A stretch of DNA of 64,000 nt, taken from the NCBI GenBank assembly GCA_965229305.1, contig CBDDIZ010000042.1, forward strand, positions 310,001-374,000, given 5' to 3'. The DNA comes from JALHNI01 sp965229305 (GTDB lineage: Bacteria; Acidobacteriota; Terriglobia; Bryobacterales; Bryobacteraceae). The notes below the pieces were generated by a model. The model worked only from the letters and a program-made list of their open reading frames with translations, was not told where the DNA came from and searched no databases. Made by a program: the position numbers and the translations under genes. Positions 43,502 to 51,252 of the stretch are shown piece by piece; position 1 is the first letter of the stretch; every line of letters starts with the position of its first letter.

Positions 43502-44323
43502 TCAGGCTCTGAGCGTAGACTCGAGAAAACGGATTACGTAAGCGTGTCCGCCAGGGTGGGCATTTGGGCACTCGCCTGACCGGTGACGAGCCCAGTCAAG
43601 GGGTGTACCGTGGTGCTCTGGGTCCTTTGCCGAAACATCAGCTCCCAGCGACACCAGATGGCGGGCGGCCGTGGCCTTTGCCTCCCAAGCCGCCCAATGG
43701 AGTGCGGTGCCTCCGTTGATGAGCTGATTTAGGGGGACGCCAGCCGCATGGAGTTCGTCGATGACCTCGAGCCGGTCGCAGACTGCCGCGGCTCGGAGCG
43801 CGGCGGCGCGTTCGTTGCTATCTGCATTGGACTCAAGCATTCCGTCGATCTTGCCGGTCCCAGCAGCTTCCGCGAATGAGCGAATCCTTGCTCCGGCGGC
43901 GACTAGAAGGTCAACGATTTCTACAGCTCCGAACTCGATGGCGTGAGCGAGCGGTGTGCCGTTCTCTACCGCATGCCCGATGGCCTCAAGGTTCGCACCT
44001 GAATCAACGAGCGTTCGCGCCACTGTGACCTCGTTATAGCTGGCGGCCGTGATGAGCAAGGTCTCTTCATCAGACGGATCGCCGTCAACAGGAGCACCCG
44101 CGTCGAGCAACATCCGCGTCATCTCACCCGCTCGCCCGTGCTTTACAAAACCGTTGAACCGCGCTTGAGCCAGATACGAGATGGGCTGACACGGGCCGAT
44201 CTGGCAGGGAACCCCCCAGGCGTGGGTCCGCCCGGCAATCGTCAAATCCTCGGTGATAAGGCGCGAAAGCGCAGCCAAATCGCCTTCGTCGAGTGCCCTG
44301 CGAAGAATCACCGAATTCGACAT
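43502..44323 (-). CDS. Ankyrin-repeat protein
   Basis: A 273-residue soluble protein with about six ankyrin repeats, for example ETLLITAASYNEVTVARTLV, GTPLAHAIEFGAVEIVDLLV and GGTALHWAAWEAKATAARHLV. It has no signal peptide. Ankyrin proteins bind other proteins; no partner can be read from sequence. It lies upstream of merR on the same strand, but the mer promoter starts after it. Codon use fits the neighbours. Possibly ICE cargo. Confidence 0.82.
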   Translation of the reverse strand: MSNSVILRRALDEGDLAALSRLITEDLTIAGRTHAWGVPCQIGPCQPISYLAQARFNGFVKHGRAGEMTRMLLDAGAPVDGDPSDEETLLITAASYNEVTVARTLVDSGANLEAIGHAVENGTPLAHAIEFGAVEIVDLLVAAGARIRSFAEAAGTGKIDGMLESNADSNERAAALRAAAVCDRLEVIDELHAAGVPLNQLINGGTALHWAAWEAKATAARHLVSLGADVSAKDPEHHGTPLDWARHRSGECPNAHPGGHAYVIRFLESTLRA

Positions 44324-44690
44324 GTCCTCAGGGTATCAATCGAGGCAAGGCCGTCTAACCTTGGAGTTCAAGGCGTCGATTCGTTCAGGGATCATTTGAC
44401 ATCGCCGGTAAATATCAGCCTCACGTCCCTGCATCTCCCCTCGCCTTCCGTCCATGATCGGGCACCGCTTCGCTTGACGGCTATCGCCTGGCCGCGCCCG
44501 GCGCTCGGCTACGTTCTGCTTTGTCGGCTCCCCCCGCCGGATTGAGCCCTGCGGGTTCGTTCGCTATCGCTCTCCACAATCCGCCCGGTCCCCCCAACAA
44601 TGCACTTCGCCTCACCGCTTCGCTCTTGGGAGCGGCCCCGCTCGCTTTTGGGTGCCCCGATCAAGAGACGGCGGCAGAAGGAGAAAGCAA
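44324..44690. other. GC-rich gene-free region before ssb
   Basis: No convincing gene in 367 bases. A GAGCGG-CC-CCGCTC inverted repeat (44,630-44,643) followed by GCTTTT lies 48 bases before ssb and may be a hairpin or weak terminator. The region between the ankyrin gene and ssb should contain their divergent promoters, but no strong -35/-10 pair is seen. Confidence 0.4.
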
Positions 44691-45035
44691 ATGAACAACG
44701 TGATTCTGATCGGTTACCTCGGCAACGACGCCGAAACCCGTAAAACTCGCAACGACTCGACTCTCACCAACCTATCGCTGGCCACGCAGCGCACCTGGAA
44801 GGACCGCGAATCCGGCGAACGGCAATCGCAAACCACCTGGCATCGCCTCGTCATCTTCGGCCGCCTGGCTGAATACGCCGCCACTCTCACCAAGGGCGCT
44901 CATCTCCAGATCACGGGCGAACTCAACACCCGCGAATACACCGCCAAGGACGGCGTCAAGAAGTCCATCACCGAGATCCGGGTCCAGCGCATCAACCGCC
45001 TCGACCGTTCGGCGAAGCAGGAGGTGGCCGCGTAA
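44691..45035 (+). CDS. ssb: Single-stranded DNA-binding protein (SSB), copy 1
   Basis: A 114-residue OB-fold SSB: NNVILIGYLGNDAETRK start, TTWHRLVIFGRLAEYA and LQITGELNTREYTAKDG. It lacks the usual acidic C-terminal tip of housekeeping SSB, as many plasmid forms do. It would protect transferred single strands. AGAAGGAG precedes ATG 44,691. The sigma gene follows 15 bases later, so the two share a transcript. A second SSB is encoded at 54,939. Confidence 0.9.
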   Translation: MNNVILIGYLGNDAETRKTRNDSTLTNLSLATQRTWKDRESGERQSQTTWHRLVIFGRLAEYAATLTKGAHLQITGELNTREYTAKDGVKKSITEIRVQRINRLDRSAKQEVAA

Positions 45036-45050
45036 GCGGCCAATCCGGCT

Positions 45051-45491
45051 ATGAATAACCGAGACCAAATCATCCTTGATCATCTTCCCCAAGTGGAATT
45101 GCTCGCCCGTAGACTTCATCGGCGTTGCCCGCAGGTCGAGCTCGACGACCTCATCTCCGCCGGTACCGTCGGCTTGATCCAGGCCGTGGATCGCTTCGAT
45201 CCCTCCAGGAATCTCAAGCTGAAGACTCTCGCCGAGCACCGCATCAACGGAGCTCTTCTCGACTACCTCCGTAGAGTGGACCCGCTACCTCGCACAATCC
45301 GCCACTTTCAGAAACGTCGTGATTCAATCTTGGCTGGCTACGCCGAAGCGGATCGTCCGGCTCAAAGCCAGATCGCTGAAATGCTCGGCCTGACGGAGCG
45401 GAAGTTCGTGCAGATGAGCCGCGCCGTAACCGCCTCTGAGGTCCTCCGATTCGACGACATGCCGGACTTCATCCGCAGGAGAGTCGCTTGA
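45051..45491 (+). CDS. Mini sigma-70-like factor lacking region 4
   Basis: A 146-residue protein of the FliA/WhiG-like sigma type. Region 2 (LPQVELLARRLHRRCPQVELDDLISAG, given in part, then AVDRFDPSRNLKLKTLAEHRINGALLDYLR) is clear, and region 3 (PLPRTIRHFQKRR, SQIAEMLGLTERKFVQMSRAV) follows. The chain ends where region 4, the -35 reader, should begin. It could recognise extended -10 promoters only, or act as an antagonist. It is coupled with ssb on a mobile element. Truncation by decay is possible, but the end before a strong hairpin looks natural. Confidence 0.75.
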   Translation: MNNRDQIILDHLPQVELLARRLHRRCPQVELDDLISAGTVGLIQAVDRFDPSRNLKLKTLAEHRINGALLDYLRRVDPLPRTIRHFQKRRDSILAGYAEADRPAQSQIAEMLGLTERKFVQMSRAVTASEVLRFDDMPDFIRRRVA

Positions 45492-45501
45492 GGCTCTTCT
45501 T

Positions 45502-45527
45502 TGAGGCGGAGCACTCGCTCCGCCTCA
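45502..45527. terminator. Hairpin between convergent genes
   Basis: A perfect 11-bp stem (TGAGGCGGAGC / GCTCCGCCTCA, loop ACTC) lies between the sigma gene and the convergent membrane-peptide gene. T-runs are short, but its position suits a bidirectional terminator. Confidence 0.6.
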
Positions 45528-45536
45528 CCATTGAGG

Positions 45537-45692
45537 CTATCGGTGAACTGCCATGGCCAGTGCAAGCACCGAAACCAAAGCAATGACGACAAACCCGATC
45601 GCGCAGAATGCTCCGTAGAACAGCAATACGGCCCAGCGAGTGAATGCCTCCCCCATCCCCAGATAGACCCAAAGCCAATTTTGAAATTTCAT
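45537..45692 (-). CDS. 51-residue membrane peptide
   Basis: A 51-residue protein with one long hydrophobic stretch (AVLLFYGAFCAIGFVVIALV). GGGAGG lies before ATG 45,692, and the ATG overlaps the traM-like stop (ATGA), so translation is coupled. I recognise no family. The place at the end of traK-traL-traM suggests a small membrane part of the relaxosome or mating system, an inference. Confidence 0.6.
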   Translation of the reverse strand: MKFQNWLWVYLGMGEAFTRWAVLLFYGAFCAIGFVVIALVSVLALAMAVHR

Positions 45693-46015
45693 ATCAACCT
45701 CCCAGCAATAAGTCCAAGTGCGAAAGCAGCTAGTGCGGTCACGGCAAAACGCATCCACTGCGCGTGCGTACCGGAAGCACCGCCTTTGCCATTCCGAGCA
45801 ATTTCCCGAGCCAAGGCCGTGCCGACACCTTTCTGAAGCCTCTCCCCGGCCGCCTCGAATTCACTAGCTGCCCTGCGTATCTCATCGGCTACTTCGTGGA
45901 CCGCGTCCTCAAGCATCAACCGGTTCAGCGTCACGATCACCATGGCCGGATCGTTGATGTCCAACTTCACCCCATGGCGTGCGATGGCCTCAGCCATCAG
46001 TCGATTGATGTCCAT
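45689..46015 (-). CDS. traM: TraM-like conjugation protein
   Basis: A 108-residue protein. The start (LMAEAIARHGVKLDINDPAM, then VIVTLNRLMLEDAV) matches IncP TraM-type proteins, followed by a coiled coil and a C-terminal membrane helix (FAVTALAAFALGLIAGRLI). IncP TraM is the third gene of the traKLM operon next to oriT and assists transfer. It starts a few bases after the traL stop. The name rests on motif and gene order. Confidence 0.7.
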   Translation of the reverse strand: MDINRLMAEAIARHGVKLDINDPAMVIVTLNRLMLEDAVHEVADEIRRAASEFEAAGERLQKGVGTALAREIARNGKGGASGTHAQWMRFAVTALAAFALGLIAGRLI

Positions 46016-46019
46016 AGCG

Positions 46020-46778
46020 CTATTGAAATGCCAGTCCGTCCAACTGGTCGAAGAGCTCCCGTTGCATCACTTTGAGCCGTTGCCGCATCATGATCGGGAA
46101 CCCAGCCGAATCGATGGCTTCCTGTAACGTGAGCTTTCGGGTGATCACATCCTCAACGTCTCGGCCGAAGGTGTCTTGATTGCGGCGCGGAATCACGACG
46201 GACCCGAGGACCCGGCTGGCATTCTCCTGATAGACCGGCATCTCATGCAATTGGCGTCCTTCACGCTCAACTCGCCCGAAATACTCATTGATCCACAGGA
46301 CGATGTTCTGATCAGCGGACGTTTGAGCGAGCCGGGCGAAACCGCTGAGGGTGTCCGCAAGCGCCTGCCCACCTGTGATTACGCAGTGCACGTAGAGTTT
46401 TCGGCGAGATTCCTTCAGAAGCGCCATAGCGTTGTTCTCCAACATGTAGTTCCAGAGCGGAATGAACGTCGAAGCTCCGTTGTCCACGATGAAGGTTCCC
46501 GGTTGCGTAAGCAGGTTCTCCATGAGCCCGTCGAACGCCCGCTGATCAATCGAACCCTCTCGGAGCAATTCCAACCTCTCAACTTCAAGCTCCCGATACT
46601 GCGAGAACGTCTGGTTCACAGGGTCGGTGTCGATACATCGAACGGGAATGCTCCGACGGTGGCGAAAATACTGGGCAAGGAGCGAAGCGACCAGACTCTT
46701 CCCGACTCCCCCTTTTCCTTGAAGCGAGAAATGAATCTCGCCATCCATCTCTGTCCCATTCGCTCTAGTTGAAGCCAT
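46020..46778 (-). CDS. traL: TraL-like ParA/MinD-family ATPase
   Basis: A 252-residue ATPase with the deviant Walker A of ParA/MinD (SLQGKGGVGKSLVASLL), then RCIDTDPVNQTFSQY and the Walker B-like FIVDNGASTFIPLWNY. IncP TraL and similar proteins sit beside oriT and are thought to assist relaxosome delivery. GAGGAG lies eight bases before ATG 46,778. It follows traK by 11 bases and leads into traM. Confidence 0.85.
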   Translation of the reverse strand: MASTRANGTEMDGEIHFSLQGKGGVGKSLVASLLAQYFRHRRSIPVRCIDTDPVNQTFSQYRELEVERLELLREGSIDQRAFDGLMENLLTQPGTFIVDNGASTFIPLWNYMLENNAMALLKESRRKLYVHCVITGGQALADTLSGFARLAQTSADQNIVLWINEYFGRVEREGRQLHEMPVYQENASRVLGSVVIPRRNQDTFGRDVEDVITRKLTLQEAIDSAGFPIMMRQRLKVMQRELFDQLDGLAFQ

Positions 46779-46789
46779 CTTTTGTCTCC

Positions 46790-47167
46790 TCATTTCTTTC
46801 CAAACAGTTCGTCGTCCGACATCGTCCCCGAGTAGTCAAAGCCAGGGCGGCTTTGAACGATCCGGCGCAGGTTGCCAAGCGGATCGTTCGCGACCACCGG
46901 ACCAGACTTGTTTTCTCCGGCAATCTGGCGCGCGGTTGTCTGATGAGTGGGCGCAGAGCTCTTCAAATTCGCGATCGCCCAGCACAGGGTCGAATACGGT
47001 ATCCGCAAACCGTCAGCGTTAAGCCGAGCCTGCACCGCCCGGACAGTGTGGCCCGCTTCAAGGCAGGCTCGAATGGAAGGCCACAGGTAACGAATCAATC
47101 CAATCCGGCGAGCTGGCACTTCGGTGGCCAATTCGGCCAGTTGCGGAAGTTCATGGGGCTTTGGCAT
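46790..47167 (-). CDS. traK: TraK-like oriT-region protein
   Basis: A 125-residue protein with a helical DNA-binding-like middle (IRACLEAGHTVRAVQARLNADG, given in part, then RIPYSTLCWAIANLK), similar in length and site to TraK of IncP, which binds one side of oriT. The acidic end SDDELFGKK is typical of small conjugation proteins. Start at 47,167; the frame runs upstream across the palindrome at 47,211, which is unlikely to be coding. First gene of the traK-traL-traM group. Confidence 0.72.
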   Translation of the reverse strand: MPKPHELPQLAELATEVPARRIGLIRYLWPSIRACLEAGHTVRAVQARLNADGLRIPYSTLCWAIANLKSSAPTHQTTARQIAGENKSGPVVANDPLGNLRRIVQSRPGFDYSGTMSDDELFGKK

Positions 47168-47210
47168 CAAGATCACGTCTTCTAAAGAAGTACAGCAAGT
47201 TCTGAAGAAA

Positions 47211-47230
47211 TACAAGCTAGCTTGTACAAG
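47211..47230 (-). promoter_or_regulatory. Transfer-region palindrome before traK
   Basis: TACAAGCTAGCTTGTA (47,211-47,226) is a perfect 16-bp palindrome and continues into CAAG, so it shares CTAGCTTGTACAAG with the site at 51,291. It lies 44 bases before the traK start, where an operator is expected. Confidence 0.7.
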
Positions 47231-47362
47231 TTCCAAGAGATTCTAAGGAGTTCTAACGGTTTCCAAGCTGCTCCAGGTTCCAGCGCCGCAAACAACAGCA
47301 ATGCAGCATAAGAGGGTGATAGTGGAACATAAAGGGGGATGTGGGAGGGTCGCCGATATTAC
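47231..47362. other. Expected oriT region
   Basis: By analogy with RP4, oriT should lie between traK and traJ. The stretch has A-rich direct repeats (AAGAAGTACA / AAGAAATACA at 47,185-47,215 and several AGTTCTAA/GATTCTAA units). I could not find the IncP nick consensus YATCCTG, so the nick site is not assigned. Confidence 0.4.
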
Positions 47363-47418
47363 TTGATTAAACAGCTCAATATCAATAAGATGGCTGTATT
47401 GGACAAGCTAGCCTGTCC
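47363..47418 (+). promoter_or_regulatory. Promoter and palindrome for the traJ-relaxase operon
   Basis: TTGATT (47,363-47,368) and TAAGAT (47,86-91 of this thousand, i.e. 47,386-47,391) are 17 bp apart. The palindrome GGACAAGCTAGCCTGTCC (47,401-47,418, one mismatched pair) begins about ten bases past the -10, near the start of transcription. AGGAG and the ATG at 47,435 follow. A repressor at this site would block elongation. Confidence 0.75.
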
Positions 47419-47434
47419 TATAGGAGTGTCCCAC

Positions 47435-47857
47435 ATGGCAAAAACGCAACCCTTCAATATCGTTTTCGAGCCAGATCAGCTTGCCGCCGCAAAGAGAGGC
47501 GCCAAGGCGCGTGGGTTCGGTTCGCTCTCGGCTTACGTTAGAGCCGTGATCGAGCAAGACCTGCAACACGGCTCGCAACAGGACCAGCTCGAATCAACAG
47601 TTGCGGCGAGCATCGATCGGATGTCCAAGGAAGTTCGCCGGCTCCACAATGCCAACCAGGCGCTCTTCGCGCTAACCGATAGCCTGGTGCGGCTATTCCT
47701 CACCTGCACGCCGGAGCCCCCGCCGGATGCGCTCGATGCGACTAAACGCCGAGCCAAGCTTCGGTATGACCGATTCATGCTTTCGGTCGCCCAGAACATG
47801 ACGGGAGATTCGAAGTCGGCTCTGCTGGATGTCCTAAAGGGAGCTTCCGATGTCTGA
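47435..47857 (+). CDS. traJ: TraJ/MobC-like ribbon-helix-helix relaxosome protein
   Basis: A 140-residue protein with a basic ribbon-helix-helix start (PFNIVFEPDQLAAAKRGAKA, then LSAYVRAVIEQDLQ) and a helical C-terminal half. Proteins of this sort bind oriT and place the relaxase at the nick site. AGGAG lies nine bases before ATG 47,435. The relaxase gene overlaps its stop by eight bases. The name follows the RP4-like order traJ-traI. Confidence 0.78.
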   Translation: MAKTQPFNIVFEPDQLAAAKRGAKARGFGSLSAYVRAVIEQDLQHGSQQDQLESTVAASIDRMSKEVRRLHNANQALFALTDSLVRLFLTCTPEPPPDALDATKRRAKLRYDRFMLSVAQNMTGDSKSALLDVLKGASDV

Positions 47858-48848
47858 GGAAGCCACAATCAAGCTCCGGCCGCGCAAACCGAGATTCGTA
47901 CGGGACGAAAGCAAGTCTTGGTCCAGCGCGTTCAAGGGCTTGATGCGGATCGCTCGCATGACGAGCAGCCGAAGCGAATCGTCTGGGGCCAAGTCGATGG
48001 CCCGTCCTCGAAAACCGCACAAGCAGCGATGCGCGATCCGGGTCACCTACTCGCCGAATCAGGTGCGGGGTCAGTGGGCTGCCCACGGCCGATACATCGC
48101 CCGCGAGAGTGCGAACAGCGCTGGAGTTGGATTCTCCAGTACGGGGGGCGACGTTGCTTTATCAGCCACTCTCGGCGAGTGGCAAAAGGCGGGTGACCCG
48201 CGAATGTTCAAGATGATTGTCTCGCCGGAGTTCGGAGAGCGTCTCGACTTGAAGAAGCATACGCGCGAGCTGATGACGCGGCTCGCACAGGAACTTGGCA
48301 CAGAACTGCACTGGGTCGCCGTGGCCCACTTCAACACCGGCCATCCGCACGTCCATGTGGCGCTCCGCGGTGTGACTGCACTCGGCAATCTCCGTTTGCC
48401 CCGCGAGGTCATCAAACATTCAATTCGCGGCCATGCCGAAGATATTTGCACTGAGCAACTGGGATTCCGCACTGTGGGCGACGCCATTGAATCCGAACGG
48501 CGCGAAGTCAGCGCTCTCCACCTAACCAATTTAGATAGAGATATCCGGAAGCGAATGATCATGAACCCGCAAGGATCGGGTGAACTTCGACTTCCTACAA
48601 TCGACGGCACAGGCCTGAGCCAAGTACACATCCATCATCTCGCCGCGCGCCTTCATTTCCTCGCCAAGCTGGATCTTGCTGAGGCTCACTCCCAAGGCCG
48701 CTGGCGAATTGGTCAAGATTTTCACGAAAAGCTGAGAGCCCTGCAACGCTGCAACGACCGTCAGCGAAATCACTTCGATCAGACCCGTCGATCCAAAAGC
48801 GGCGCTGAGGCAACGCGCGATACCGGGCCTGGCGCGAAGAGGCGGTAG
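47850..48848 (+). CDS. traI: Relaxase (MobP, RlxS/DUF3363 type), short form
   Basis: A 332-residue relaxase that nicks oriT and leads the strand out. The N-terminal 65 residues are basic. RGQWAAHGRYIARES (about 73-87) holds the Tyr region and HFNTGHPHVHVALRG (160-174) the three-His metal site. The C-terminal part keeps HHLAARLHFLAKLDLAE and LRALQRCNDRQ. RlxS-type proteins are often 550-650 residues; the C-terminal DUF3363 half is missing here, and the chain ends about 40 bases before a convergent gene. This may be a natural short form or a truncation. It is coupled to traJ. Confidence 0.88.
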   Translation: MSEEATIKLRPRKPRFVRDESKSWSSAFKGLMRIARMTSSRSESSGAKSMARPRKPHKQRCAIRVTYSPNQVRGQWAAHGRYIARESANSAGVGFSSTGGDVALSATLGEWQKAGDPRMFKMIVSPEFGERLDLKKHTRELMTRLAQELGTELHWVAVAHFNTGHPHVHVALRGVTALGNLRLPREVIKHSIRGHAEDICTEQLGFRTVGDAIESERREVSALHLTNLDRDIRKRMIMNPQGSGELRLPTIDGTGLSQVHIHHLAARLHFLAKLDLAEAHSQGRWRIGQDFHEKLRALQRCNDRQRNHFDQTRRSKSGAEATRDTGPGAKRR

Positions 48849-48888
48849 CTGGCTTGGCGGAATCAATGAAGAGTGCTGGATAGCCAAT

Positions 48889-49800
48889 TCAACAATTGCA
48901 GGGTCCCAAGGTGGCGTCCCGAGCCTCCCGCAGGGCATCGGTGACATACTCAACCAATTCGCTCAGCGTCGACAGCTTCGCCAGGCAGGCAGGATTTGCG
49001 TCTCGGCACAGGACAAACGAGAGCGTTACGGCATACAAAGATCGAGTCATCAACATGGCGGGAGTCCAGAGGCCGTGCTCTGATGGTCCAGCAAGAAGCG
49101 CTCCGTCCGCCAACTCGCTCGGTAGGCCGTCGTTGTCCTGAATCCCCTTCCACGTCGGATGAACCACATGGCTAGCCGCCCGATAGAAAATCTCAAGCGA
49201 ACCCAGCCCAACATCCTCCGCAATGTCTTTGAACCCGAGGCGGCCTTTGGTCGGGTATGCCCCCTTGGCCCATCCATGCCCCCCGCTGAAATCGGGCCCG
49301 TATATTAGCAAGAGTTGCGCCTTGAGTCTTTCCAACATCTCGCGCTCCGCTTGGGTGAGTCCCTCCCCGCCGGACGCCTTGAGCAAGTCGTCAACGGCGG
49401 GCGTATCTTCCCAATCCTTGATGTGCGAATGACGCAGATAGCGCACTGCTGTCTGTTGTCCTTGCTTTTTGATGAACATCGAATAGGCAGCCACCTCATG
49501 CAGCGAACGCCACCGAGCATTTGCACCCCTCCCATATCCGCTTTCCAAGAGCGAGAGAATTTCGCTCGCCACCAGACAACCGGATGCGTGCAAATGCATC
49601 AAAGCGAAGAAAACCGAGTCGCTTGATTCTTTGGCAGCGTCATACTCCGCGCTCAGGAATTCCCCGCCGAGTTCTCGACACGCGTGGAGCAGCCCTGCGA
49701 GAAGGCTCAGCGAGTCGCCCCACCCTACGCGGATCAGAAGCTGCGCGTCTTTTGCAAGCTGGCGCTCAGCCCTTACGAATTTCGGCAGTTCTTTGAGAAG
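48889..49800 (-). pseudogene. DUF5677-like gene, 5' end cut off by an IS3 insertion
   Basis: The 3' part of a gene for a soluble DUF5677-like protein: SVFFALMHLHASGCLVASEI, ARWRSLHEVAAYSMFIKKQG and SHVVHPTWKGIQDN. The IS element at 49,801-51,121 splits it. If the IS and one AAG duplicate are removed, the frame joins exactly to a start at 51,169 (MTTPQPRNGSAELAK followed by LLKELPKF). In its present state the frame reads on into the IS end, with a possible start at 49,851 that adds 18 foreign residues, so a product may still be made. Confidence 0.75.
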
Positions 49801-49850
49801 TGAACCGCCCCGGGATTGCCGGAGGCTCAAACACTTGAGAAGGTGGAGCA

Positions 49851-50180
49851 ATGAGCCAAGTAAAGGCGAAGCAGTTTTCCCGCGAGGTCAAGGACCGTGC
49901 GGTGCGGATGGTTCTGGAGCACGAGAAGGATCATCCGTCGCGGTGGGCAACGGTTGTTTCGATGGCCTCCAAGATCGGATGCAGCGCAGCAACGCTGCAT
50001 GAATGGGTGAAGCGGTCTGAGATCGATAGCGGAACCCGAGCAGGTGTGCCAACAGAAGTGGCGGAGAAGATGAAGGCGATGGAGCGGGAGATCCGGGAGT
50101 TGCGGCAAGCCAACGAGATCTTGCGTAAAGCGTCGGCGTATTTTGCGATGGCGGAGCTCGACCGCCGGTCCAAGCCATGA
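49851..50180 (+). CDS. IS3-family transposase OrfA
   Basis: A 109-residue protein: helix-turn-helix domain (KAKQFSREVKDRAVRMVLEH, then AATLHEWVKR) and a leucine-zipper-like end (EKMKAMEREIRELRQANEIL). OrfA binds the IS ends, and with OrfB makes the transposase by -1 frameshifting. The stop overlaps the orfB ATG (ATGA), and orfB is in the -1 frame, as expected. Confidence 0.93.
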   Translation: MSQVKAKQFSREVKDRAVRMVLEHEKDHPSRWATVVSMASKIGCSAATLHEWVKRSEIDSGTRAGVPTEVAEKMKAMEREIRELRQANEILRKASAYFAMAELDRRSKP

Positions 50181-51082
50181 TCGGCTTTATCGAAGAACAG
50201 GGGAAAGAGCATGGGGTCGAGCCGATCTGCCGGGTGTTGCCGATCGCCCCATCGACGTACCACGAGCATGCGGCGCGCCAGCGGGATCCGGAGAAGATGC
50301 CGGAGCGCACCAGGCGCGATGAAGCGTTGAAGATCGAGTTGAAGCGTGTGTTCGACAGCAACTTCGGAGTCTACGGAGCGCGCAAGGCATGGTGGCAACT
50401 GCTGCGCGAAGGCTTCCGTGTTGCTCGATGCACGGTGGAGCGATTGATGCGGGAAATGGGCCTAAAAGGGGCGATTCGAGGTCGGACGATCCGCACAACC
50501 ATCTCTGATAAAGGTATGCCGTGCCCGCTCGATCACGTGAACCGGCAGTTCCATGCGCCAGCACCGAACCGGCTGTGGTTGTCCGACTTTACATACGTGG
50601 CAACCTGGACCGGCTTCGTCTATGTGGCATTCGTCATTGATGCGTATGCACGCAAGATCGTCGGCTGGCGGGTGAGCCGGACGGCGCATGCCGGCTTTGT
50701 CTTAGATGCGTTAGAACAGGCCTTGCACGAACGCAGACCGGTCGAAGGCAATCGCCTTGTCCACCACTCCGATCGTGGCAGCCAATACGTCTCCATCAGA
50801 TACACGGAGCGGCTAAAAGCTGCGGGCATTGAGCCATCGGTGGGCAGTGTTGGTGACTCCTACGACAACGCTCTCGCCGAGACGGTGAACGGTCTGTACA
50901 AAGCGGAGCTGATCCATCGACGTGGACCCTGGCGATCGTTCGAAGCGGTCGAGTTCGCTACGCTCGAATGGGTCGACTGGTTCAACAACCGACGTCTGAT
51001 GGGTCCAATCGGCAACATCCCGCCGGTGGAAGCGGAGAACCGTTACTACGCCTCGCTGGACTGCCCGGCGAAGGCCGCGTAA
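50177..51082 (+). CDS. IS3-family transposase OrfB (DDE)
   Basis: A 301-residue integrase-type transposase. The HTH_21 segment (RDEALKIELKRVFDSNFGVYG, given in part) is followed by the DDE catalytic core: Asp in LWLSDFTYVATW, Asp in LVHHSDRGSQY and Glu in DNALAETVNGLYK. The end WFNNRRLMGPIGNIPPVE is typical. The frame is intact, so the element looks functional. Confidence 0.95.
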   Translation: MIGFIEEQGKEHGVEPICRVLPIAPSTYHEHAARQRDPEKMPERTRRDEALKIELKRVFDSNFGVYGARKAWWQLLREGFRVARCTVERLMREMGLKGAIRGRTIRTTISDKGMPCPLDHVNRQFHAPAPNRLWLSDFTYVATWTGFVYVAFVIDAYARKIVGWRVSRTAHAGFVLDALEQALHERRPVEGNRLVHHSDRGSQYVSIRYTERLKAAGIEPSVGSVGDSYDNALAETVNGLYKAELIHRRGPWRSFEAVEFATLEWVDWFNNRRLMGPIGNIPPVEAENRYYASLDCPAKAA

Positions 51083-51124
51083 CTCAAACCAAACTGCCTC
51101 CGGAATAACCGGGGCGGTTCAAAG

Positions 51125-51169
51125 CTTCGCCAGTTCGGCGGATCCATTCCTAGGCTGTGGCGTGGTCAT
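51125..51169 (-). pseudogene. Detached 5' fragment of the DUF5677-like gene
   Basis: The first 15 codons (MTTPQPRNGSAELAK) of the gene split by the IS. AAGG lies three bases before ATG 51,169. The fragment reads directly into the IS right end; the rest of the gene continues at 49,800. Confidence 0.65.
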
Positions 51170-51252
51170 TCGCCTTGAATTGTAATCTCCGACGCACCTC
51201 AGCGTAGCCGGCATCTGTTCTTGCCAGCCCATTGCGACGACCTCTCGCTCAC

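Larger units (their letters stand above)
49801..51121 (+). mobile_element. IS3-family insertion sequence
   Basis: A 1,321-bp element with terminal inverted repeats that begin TGAACCGCCCCGG at both ends and agree at 22 of 26 positions (both then reach CCGGAGGC). It is flanked by a 3-bp AAG target duplication (49,798-49,800 and 51,122-51,124). It contains overlapping orfA and orfB. Both ends are intact, so the copy should be mobile or recently so. It interrupts the gene that begins at 51,169. Confidence 0.93.

Noticed and set aside
47185..47262. Short A-rich and GTTCTAA repeats as a CRISPR or iteron array
   Set aside because: Units are short and irregular, spacers are not of constant length, and no cas genes are near; at most protein-binding repeats of oriT.
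47168..47434. Search for the IncP nick-site consensus YATCCTG
   Set aside because: Not found on either strand in the gap, so the nick position is left open.
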